From the NCBI GenBank assembly GCA_905235565.1, contig CAJOLR010000030.1, forward strand, positions 1 through 57,309: DNA of 57,309 nucleotides. The letters run 5' to 3'. The notes beneath the pieces are model-generated. The model saw only the letters and a list, made by a program, of their open reading frames with translations, was not told where the DNA came from and made no database searches. Shown here one piece after another: positions 51,604 through 57,309 of the stretch (its first letter is position 1; every line of letters begins with the position of its first letter). This stretch comes from an uncultured Bacteroidaceae bacterium. GTDB taxonomy: Bacteria > Bacteroidota > Bacteroidia > Bacteroidales > Bacteroidaceae. The position numbers and the translations under genes are program-made.

Positions 51604-52755
51604 TCATTTCCTGAAATTCTTCTTGGCAAGGGCAGCCTTATCATCAGCAGCCTTGTTGGCGGCCTTCTTTACGGACTTGGCGGCGGCATCCTTCTCCTTC
51701 TGGGTGGGAGTGAAGTCTACTATCTTGTAATACACATCCTTGGGATTGGCGTCACGGTCAAACAGCAGAGGATAGTTTGATACGCCTACCCATGAATCGG
51801 CATCGGTCACATTCCAGAAAGTAACCACGTCAATGACATCGGCATGACGGCGAAGTATCTCAAAGAAACCTGTGTACTTGTCCTCAAACATTTTCTTCCT
51901 TTCGGGAGTGAGTTCCTCACCCTGACGGTTCATGTTGAGCTGACCACCCATCTCACGGTTCAGGCGGATGTCAAGCTCGGTAAACTGGATATGGTCAACT
52001 ATCTCCGAATACTTCTCGATTGCAGCCTCAATATCCTCCAGCGAAGGTTCATATACATTGAAATGTCCCTGCATGCCTATTCCGTCTATAGGTACACCGG
52101 CCTCCTTCATCTCCTTTACCATGTTGTAGATCTTGTCGCGCTTGGCAGGAACTGCGGCATTATAGTCATTGTAGAACAGCAGGGCGTTGGGATCGGCCTC
52201 ATGTGCAAACTCAAAAGCCTTACGGATGAACTCGTCGCCACCGGCTATCTGTTTCCACTGTGAATTGCGCAGAGGATCTGAACCACCATCCGAGACAGCT
52301 TCGTTCACCACATCCCAGCAATAGACGATGTCACCGTAACGCTGCATGACTGTGGTGATGTGGGTCTTCATCCTTGCATAAAGTTCCTCCTTGGAAGCCT
52401 GACCTCCGTTGGCGCCCTGGAACATCCACTGGCCCACCTGACTGTGCCATGCAAGGCAGTGACCGCGTAGCTTGATACCGTTCTCACGGCAGAAATCAGC
52501 TATGGCATCGGCATTCCTGAAATTCCACTGGCCTTCCTGAGGCTGGACCGACTGAGGTTTGAAATCGTTCTCGGCAGTGATACTGTTGTAATTGTTCTTG
52601 ATGATAGCTACATGCCTGTCATTACCCAGGTTTCTCATATTGACGGCAACACCGACCGAGAAATAATCCTTGTAAGCATCCTTCAGGCCCTGAGCCTGAA
52701 CACCTGCGCCCATGGCTATGGCCACTGCGCATAATACGGTCTTGAATAATCTCAT
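51604..52755 (-). CDS. Endo-1,4-beta-xylanase, GH10
   Basis: The 383-residue enzyme has a signal peptide (LFKTVLCAVAIAMGAGVQAQ) and a complete GH10 barrel: RGHCLAWHSQVGQWMF, the acid/base glutamate in WDVVNEAVSDGG, YNDYNA and the nucleophile in QFTELDIRLN, then VVTFWNVTDADSW. The C-terminal 40 residues are Lys/Ala-rich, possibly a surface- or wall-interacting tail. It cuts the xylan backbone; the neighbouring esterases and GH43 remove side groups. ATG 52753-52755 is used. Promoter at 52795. Confidence 0.95.
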   Translation of the reverse strand: MRLFKTVLCAVAIAMGAGVQAQGLKDAYKDYFSVGVAVNMRNLGNDRHVAIIKNNYNSITAENDFKPQSVQPQEGQWNFRNADAIADFCRENGIKLRGHCLAWHSQVGQWMFQGANGGQASKEELYARMKTHITTVMQRYGDIVYCWDVVNEAVSDGGSDPLRNSQWKQIAGGDEFIRKAFEFAHEADPNALLFYNDYNAAVPAKRDKIYNMVKEMKEAGVPIDGIGMQGHFNVYEPSLEDIEAAIEKYSEIVDHIQFTELDIRLNREMGGQLNMNRQGEELTPERKKMFEDKYTGFFEILRRHADVIDVVTFWNVTDADSWVGVSNYPLLFDRDANPKDVYYKIVDFTPTQKEKDAAAKSVKKAANKAADDKAALAKKNFRK

Positions 52756-52794
52756 TTCTATAAGTTTGGTTAGTATGTTGGCTTGATTGGAATG

Positions 52795-52802
52795 CAAATA
52801 TA
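52795..52802 (-). promoter_or_regulatory. Promoter -7 box of the xylanase gene
   Basis: TATATTTG on the minus strand fits TAnnTTTG and precedes the ATG by 39 bases. A TTG about 22 bases upstream may be the -33 element. Confidence 0.6.
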
Positions 52803-52823
52803 ATAACTAAATGCAAAATAACG

Positions 52824-53006
52824 TCAATCTTCGGCTTCAAGGATCTTCTTTATCTCCTCATCGGTCTTGTAGAGCTTGTCCTTGCAGAACTTAATCAACT
52901 CACGCGCCTCCTTAAGGCTCTCGCCTATCTGGTCTATGTCCATCTTGTTCTCCTCAATCCTGGAAACTGTCTCCTCCAGGCGTTTCATTGCTTCTTCGTA
53001 TTTCAT
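52824..53006 (-). CDS. xseB: Exodeoxyribonuclease VII small subunit
   Basis: The 60-residue protein MKYEEAMKRLEETVSRIEE with the later LKEARELIKFCKDKL is a typical XseB, a helical hairpin that binds XseA. Length is at the short end of the family, usual for Bacteroidetes. It follows xseA by 24 bases. Confidence 0.93.
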   Translation of the reverse strand: MKYEEAMKRLEETVSRIEENKMDIDQIGESLKEARELIKFCKDKLYKTDEEIKKILEAED

Positions 53007-53030
53007 TATGATTGGTATTCAGGTTTGTAA

Positions 53031-54260
53031 TCATATTATCTCACTCTCCACACTTCCGTCGGCAAACACCGTAGTAATCCTGTCGCCCCTTTTGAGGTCC
53101 GATGCCCCTTTCACCACATGGCCGTTGCATCTGGTCAGCGTATACCCACGCTCCAGTATCCTTATCGGATCGGATGAATTCACCCCTTTCTCCAACAACT
53201 CAAGTCTATGAAGATTCGACGTGATCAGACTATTCAGTCCGGTCACTGCCCGGTTCCACATATTCTCAAGCATCTGTTCCCGCCTGACCCTGACCACGGC
53301 AAACAGAGACGGCAGTTTCTGTGTCATCCTCTCTATCCGCAGTTTCTCCAGGTTCATACGTTCTGAAACCGATTCACCCATACGTCTGGTAAGAGTCTCC
53401 AGTATTGATGCCGCATCAAAGACCTTACTGATAATGAATTCCGCTGCAGCCGTTGGAGTCTTGACCTTGGTGTGAGCCACCACATCGGCCACAGTGTCAT
53501 CACGATCATGTCCGATTCCGGTTATTACCGGAAGCGGGAAATTGGCAATGTTGAATGCCAGATTGTATGAGTCAAAACAACTCAGTTCGCTTACTGCTCC
53601 TCCACCTCTTATTATAATTACCGCATCAAACTTATCCCTCTCGGCTGCCACGGCATCCAGAGCGGCTATTACGCTGCGTTCCACATCATCCCCCTGCATG
53701 GTTGCCTGAAACAGCTTTACATAGAACCTGAATCCGTAGACATTGCCGGCCAGCTGGTTGCAGAAATCACCGTATCCGGCAGCAGTTGCCGACGAAATGA
53801 CTGCAATCCTCTGCGGCAGGAGAGGTATTTCAAGTTCACGGTTCAGCCCTATGACGCCGTCACGTGCCAACTGTTCCAGTATCTCCTTCCGGCGGCGGGC
53901 CATATCACCCACGGTATATGTGGGATCAATATCCTGTACCACAAGTGAGTAGCCGTAAACCTCATGGAAGGAGACCGTAACCTGAAGCAGGACTTTCATT
54001 CCCACCTTAAGTGTCTCACCTGTCTCTGCTTCAAAAAATGGTTTTATCCTGAGCCAGGTGTTACGCCATACATTTGCCTTGGCTTTAGCCAGGAATGTGC
54101 GCCCCGTGGGATCTTTCTGTACCAGTTCAAGGTAGCAGTGTCCCTGACCTGACGGGCTGATGCCGCTGATTTCGGCCTGAACCCAATAAGCGTCGGGCAT
54201 CTCAAACTGGAGCGTGCTCCTGACACGTCCGTTTAGTTCGAGTAACGTAACAGTCTCCAT
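53031..54260 (-). CDS. xseA: Exodeoxyribonuclease VII large subunit
   Basis: The 409-residue protein has an N-terminal OB-fold (YWVQAEISGISPSGQGHCYLELV) and the catalytic domain with IAVISSATAAGYGDFCNQL, IIRGGGAVSELSCFDSYNLA and ITGIGHDRDDTVADVVAHTKVKTPT (read in parts). A coiled-coil C-terminus binds XseB, and ERGYTLTRCNG closes the protein. It degrades single-stranded DNA from both ends. It is part of an operon from the MATE gene to xseB. Confidence 0.96.
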   Translation of the reverse strand: METVTLLELNGRVRSTLQFEMPDAYWVQAEISGISPSGQGHCYLELVQKDPTGRTFLAKAKANVWRNTWLRIKPFFEAETGETLKVGMKVLLQVTVSFHEVYGYSLVVQDIDPTYTVGDMARRRKEILEQLARDGVIGLNRELEIPLLPQRIAVISSATAAGYGDFCNQLAGNVYGFRFYVKLFQATMQGDDVERSVIAALDAVAAERDKFDAVIIIRGGGAVSELSCFDSYNLAFNIANFPLPVITGIGHDRDDTVADVVAHTKVKTPTAAAEFIISKVFDAASILETLTRRMGESVSERMNLEKLRIERMTQKLPSLFAVVRVRREQMLENMWNRAVTGLNSLITSNLHRLELLEKGVNSSDPIRILERGYTLTRCNGHVVKGASDLKRGDRITTVFADGSVESEII

Positions 54261-54274
54261 AGTATCAAACAGTA

Positions 54275-54778
54275 TCAGAATTTGTTTTCACGTTTTATCT
54301 CAAGCACCTCAAGGTTACGGAAAGACTTGCCTTCGACCTCCAGACGGACCAGGGTCCGAACCTGCTGCCACCCCTGCAGACCGGCAGCTCCGGGATTGAT
54401 GAAGAGCATGTTGAACTTCTTGTCGTGCATCACCTTGAGTATGTGTGAATGTCCGCACACAAAAAGGTCCGGAGTTTCCTTAAGCAGCTGTTCGCGTGCC
54501 GAACTCTCATAATGGTCGGGCGTACCGCCGATGTGTTTTATCATTATATTGGCATCTTCCACCCTGAAACGATATATCTCCGTTGTAAAACGGCGGACGT
54601 CCTGCCCGTCACAGTTACCGTAAACGGCACGGAGGGTAGCCAGCTGCGAGAGCTTTTCAAGGATCTCGTACGATCCCACATCACCGGCATGCCAAATCTC
54701 GTCACATCCTTTCAGGAAAGTGGCGTATCGGTCATCCCAATAGGCGTGGGTATCGGAGAGTATTCCTATACGTTTCAT
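54275..54778 (-). CDS. YfcE-type metallophosphoesterase
   Basis: The 167-residue protein has the calcineurin-like motifs ILSDTHAYWD, WHAGDVGSYE, VYGNCDG and FVCGHSH, with the metal ligands Asp, His, Asp, Asn and His. It belongs to the small YfcE/MJ0936 phosphodiesterase group. Substrate unknown. Start overlaps the cytidylate-kinase-like gene by four bases. Confidence 0.9.
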   Translation of the reverse strand: MKRIGILSDTHAYWDDRYATFLKGCDEIWHAGDVGSYEILEKLSQLATLRAVYGNCDGQDVRRFTTEIYRFRVEDANIMIKHIGGTPDHYESSAREQLLKETPDLFVCGHSHILKVMHDKKFNMLFINPGAAGLQGWQQVRTLVRLEVEGKSFRNLEVLEIKRENKF

Positions 54779-55398
54779 ATTCCCAGTCGTTCTTTAGCCA
54801 GAGCTACTATCATGTCGGCACACTTGTCATACCCGAATGTGGTGCTGTTAAGACAGATGTCATAATTGGAGGGGTCACCCCATGTGCGGCCGGTAAAATA
54901 GTTGTAATAGGATGAACGCTTGCGGTCTATATCCTCAATGAACGAAAGCGCCTTGGATTGTGTCATACCATCCCCTGCATGACGGCATACACGGTCAATA
55001 CGGTCATCGGTATCGGCCGCAATGAATACGTTCAGCATGCGGTCACTGTCCCGCAGCACATAATCCGAACAACGGCCGATGAACACGCAATCCTCCTGTT
55101 CATGAATGTGCCTGATGGCTTCGCTCTGCATCTTGAATATGGATTCGTTGCTCAGGTAATTGTTTGAAATGCCGTTGATGCCCAGATGTCCCATAAAGAG
55201 CGAGCGCAGACCTTTGCGGGTCTTCTCCTCATCGGCCTGGTCAAAGAACTTCTCGCTGAAACCGGTATTCTGGGCTGCCTTCTTGAGCAGGTCCCTGTCA
55301 TATACCCTGACACCCAGTCTTTCAGCAACAACAGCTGCTACGTTACGGCCTCCGCTACAGAACTTGCGGCCAATGCATATACAGAAGTGCTTGTCCAT
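54775..55398 (-). CDS. Cytidylate kinase-like protein
   Basis: The 207-residue protein matches the cytidylate kinase-like family (Cytidylate_kin2): CIGRKFCSGGRNVAAVVAERLGV with an unusual P-loop, YDRDLLKKAAQ, CVFIGRCSDYVLRD and IDRKRSSYYNYFTGRTWGD. True Cmk lies elsewhere as a rule; this family's substrate is unproven. ATG 55396-55398 is preferred to GTG two codons upstream. It starts two bases after the MATE gene ends. Confidence 0.85.
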   Translation of the reverse strand: MDKHFCICIGRKFCSGGRNVAAVVAERLGVRVYDRDLLKKAAQNTGFSEKFFDQADEEKTRKGLRSLFMGHLGINGISNNYLSNESIFKMQSEAIRHIHEQEDCVFIGRCSDYVLRDSDRMLNVFIAADTDDRIDRVCRHAGDGMTQSKALSFIEDIDRKRSSYYNYFTGRTWGDPSNYDICLNSTTFGYDKCADMIVALAKERLGI

Positions 55399-55400
55399 AA

Positions 55401-56750
55401 TCACACCATTTTTTTGAATTTCCTTACTTGAGGGATAAGAAGCGAGAATCCCAATATGACAGAGAGTATATCCGATGCCGGCATACTGTACCAGATACCG
55501 TCGATACCGTAATAACGCGGTAATATGACAAGGAACGGGATAAGCAGCAGCAACTGGCGGGAGAGCGACATAAGTATGGATTTTCCCGGCATACCTATGC
55601 TCTGGAAAAAGTTTCCTATAACCATCTGGGATCCTATCAGCGGAAAGAACATGAAGTTTATCCTCATTCCGTTATGGGTAATGGCAGTCAGTTCGGGATC
55701 ATCGGTGAATATGCGTATGCACAAGTCCGGCATGAACTCGCCGACGGCAAATCCCACTGTCGTGACGCAAGTGCCGAAGAGCATGGTCAGTTTAAGCACC
55801 CTGAGAACCCTGTCCATCTGGCGTGCTCCGTAGTTGTAACCGGCTATAGGCTGCATGGCCTGATTGAAACCCATGACCATCATCACCACCATGAATCCTA
55901 TACTGTTGATTATGCTGTAAGCACCGATGGCCACGTCACTTCCGTACTTGAGCAGACCGCGGTTTATGAGCAGTACCACAAAGCAGGCTGCCGCGTTCAT
56001 GAGGCATGGAGAGAGCCCGATGGTGAGCATGTTCCTGACCAGATTCCAGCGCAGGCGGTATGTGCCGCGCTTTAGATGTATCAGTTCACTCTTGTCCGAC
56101 AGTTGGAAACACTGCCAGGTAAAAGCCAGTACCTGTGATATTACAGTGGCAATGGCGGCACCTCTTATTCCCCAATGGAACTTCATGATAAACAGGTAAT
56201 CCAGAAGAGTGTTCAGCAACACTGTCCCGATTGTCGCCATCATGGCCTTGTTGGGATGTCCGGCAGCCCTCAGTATGCAGTTGATGCCAAGATACAGATG
56301 AGTGAACGCATTGCCGGCCAGTATTATCACCATATACTCGCGGGCATAGCCGATGGTAACACCGGTGGCACCGAAAAGCGTCAGGATGGGATTGATGAAA
56401 ATCAGAGACAACGCTCCGAAGAGCAATCCTATCAGTATATTGAGCGTCACCGAGTTACCCAGCAGCATCTGGGCGCTATCATGGTCCTTCTGTCCCAGCT
56501 TGAGCGAAATCATGGTTCCGGAACCCACGCCCACCATCGATCCCAATGCAGCCGACAGATTCATCAAGGGAAAAGTCACTGCCAGGCCGGACAGGGCCAT
56601 CGGACCCACTCCGTGACCGATGAACGCACGGTCCACTATATTGTAGAGGGACGATGCCAACATTGCTATCATGGCAGGTACAGCATACCTAATAAGCAGT
56701 TTCCCGATTTTCTCCGTTCCCAGTTCCTGGGGTGTTTTCAATTCTGACAT
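55401..56750 (-). CDS. MATE family efflux transporter
   Basis: The 449-residue protein has twelve predicted helices and MATE marks: LIRYAVPAMIAMLASSLYNIVDRAFIGHG, NLSAALGSMVGVGSGTMISLKLG, YNYGARQMDRVLRVL (given in parts). It exports cationic compounds using Na+ or H+. ATG 56748-56750 fits the family start and the promoter. First gene of the operon with the kinase-like, phosphoesterase and xseAB genes. Confidence 0.93.
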   Translation of the reverse strand: MSELKTPQELGTEKIGKLLIRYAVPAMIAMLASSLYNIVDRAFIGHGVGPMALSGLAVTFPLMNLSAALGSMVGVGSGTMISLKLGQKDHDSAQMLLGNSVTLNILIGLLFGALSLIFINPILTLFGATGVTIGYAREYMVIILAGNAFTHLYLGINCILRAAGHPNKAMMATIGTVLLNTLLDYLFIMKFHWGIRGAAIATVISQVLAFTWQCFQLSDKSELIHLKRGTYRLRWNLVRNMLTIGLSPCLMNAAACFVVLLINRGLLKYGSDVAIGAYSIINSIGFMVVMMVMGFNQAMQPIAGYNYGARQMDRVLRVLKLTMLFGTCVTTVGFAVGEFMPDLCIRIFTDDPELTAITHNGMRINFMFFPLIGSQMVIGNFFQSIGMPGKSILMSLSRQLLLLIPFLVILPRYYGIDGIWYSMPASDILSVILGFSLLIPQVRKFKKMV

Positions 56751-56769
56751 TTTAAACCTGTTTACAATG

Positions 56770-56777
56770 CAAATATA
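56770..56777 (-). promoter_or_regulatory. Promoter -7 box of the MATE-xseB operon
   Basis: TATATTTG on the minus strand fits TAnnTTTG and ends 19 bases before the ATG. The region to 56918 also must hold the divergent promoter of the next gene, which I could not place with confidence. Confidence 0.6.
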
Positions 56778-56918
56778 CAATATTTCCCACTACCCGTCCT
56801 TATGTCAAATGCCAAAAACTCTTAACTATTTTTTCAGGGCAGATTAAACTTTCGGCGTTTTTTGATATCTTATTGAAGCGAACAGAAAAAATTTGTCTAA
56901 CCCAAATAACAAATCAAA

Positions 56919-57309
56919 ATGAAGAAGATTTTATTCGCAGTTGCAGCTCTGTTTATTTCAACTATGAGCTTTGCACAGGGATTCGGCGGCGGCTTCGGCG
57001 GCGGCCAGGGTATGAATATGAACCCTGAAGATATGGCCAAGCGTCAGGCTGACCGTCTGCAGGAGCAGCTCCAGCTCACCAAGGTTCAGTATGATTCAAT
57101 CTACAACTACTATCTTGCCAGCAGCAAGGAGCAGGCAGCCCGCCGTGAGCAGATGCAGAACGGTGGCGGTCAGCCCGCACAGCAGGATATGGAGGCTCTG
57201 AGAGAGCAGATGCAGAAGCAGCGTGAGGCTCAGGAGAAGAAGATCAAGTCTTTCCTGAATGATGACCAGAAGAAGAAATACGACGAGATGCAGGAGCAGC
57301 GTCGTCAGG
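56919..57309 (+). CDS. Small periplasmic DUF4890/Spy-like protein, start only (3' end outside window)
   Basis: The visible 130 residues start with a signal peptide (MKKILFAVAALFISTMSFAQ), a glycine-rich stretch (GFGGGFGGGQG) and a long charged helical region: NPEDMAKRQADRLQEQL, LTKVQYDSIYNYYL and LNDDQKKKYDEMQEQ. This resembles Bacteroidetes DUF4890 and, in spacing of the LTxxQ and LNDxQ repeats, Spy/CpxP-type chaperones. The frame is open to the window end. Function inferred only from resemblance. Confidence 0.7.
   Translation, partial: MKKILFAVAALFISTMSFAQGFGGGFGGGQGMNMNPEDMAKRQADRLQEQLQLTKVQYDSIYNYYLASSKEQAARREQMQNGGGQPAQQDMEALREQMQKQREAQEKKIKSFLNDDQKKKYDEMQEQRRQ

Noticed and set aside
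51471-51644. 58-residue N-terminal extension of the secreted esterase
   Set aside because: It covers the promoter and the terminator of the xylanase gene, and a normal signal peptide starts at 51470.

Overview
The window looks like a chromosomal segment of a Bacteroidales bacterium, probably a Prevotellaceae/Bacteroidaceae-like gut or rumen commensal. The reasons are the repeated Bacteroidetes-type promoter -7 box TAnnTTTG (several with a TTTG-like -33 box), the lack of Shine-Dalgarno sequences, Bacteroidetes-specific families (FimB/Mfa2, PCMD, DUF4143 ATPases, ORF6N, DUF5715, CimA of the Leptospira type), an archaeal-type phosphoglycerate mutase inside the threonine operon, and secreted xylan enzymes. 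No rRNA, tRNA or CRISPR array was seen. Nearly all genes fit one fairly GC-balanced core; the AT-rich 0.3-4 kb block is the clearest accessory insert.

Layout. 1-238: end of a DUF3237 gene. 294-3957: accessory block with an ORF6N protein, a two-gene restriction-modification-like pair (DUF262-HNH and an EcoRI-type adenine methyltransferase), a strongly folding non-coding region with its own terminator, and a divergent XRE regulator. 4031-10380: leucine/isoleucine operon leuA-leuC-(leuD::cimA)-leuB, preceded by a leader peptide and terminator that form a textbook attenuator. 10428-13624: four overlapping genes (HPr-kinase-like, S26 peptidase, PqqD-like, ABC exporter) that resemble a peptide-processing pathway without a visible precursor. 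13664-15045: DUF4143 ATPase behind an array of TGTTCA palindromes. 15156-20148: small peptide, giant GLUG-repeat surface protein, small membrane ORF and a damaged membrane AraC-type regulator. 20145-25838: methionine synthase activation protein and threonine operon thrA-apgM-thrC. 25866-28515: helicase remnant and an IS1634-type element. 28902-33295: PCMD lipoprotein, barrel protein, radA, pnuC, DUF2461. 33361-40885: FAD dehydrogenase, SDR, aldehyde dehydrogenase, small lipoprotein, mrp, sensor kinase. 40907-43971: MITE-like element, cysK, trmB, ilvE. 44015-46157: DUF5715 membrane protein and fimbrial lipoprotein. 46251-52802: xylan-targeting set (GH10, two CE1-type esterases, lipoprotein, GH43). 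52824-57309: xseB, xseA, phosphoesterase, cytidylate-kinase-like, MATE, start of a small periplasmic protein.

How things fit together. The leu operon carries what is needed to make 2-oxoisovalerate into leucine and, through CimA plus the shared LeuC/LeuD/LeuB, 2-oxobutyrate for isoleucine; its leader peptide has three Leu and six Ile codons, matching both end products. ilvE, the aminotransferase for both, lies elsewhere in the window. The most unusual non-coding signal is a family of short palindromes with changing but self-complementary stems, found over stop codons (13629, 19003, 34920, 38820) and directly upstream of promoters (33306, 37651, 40851). One of them is a perfect 31-bp inverted repeat that supplies the last codons and stop of two convergent genes. 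All functional statements rest on reading the sequence and recalling families; no search or folding program was run.
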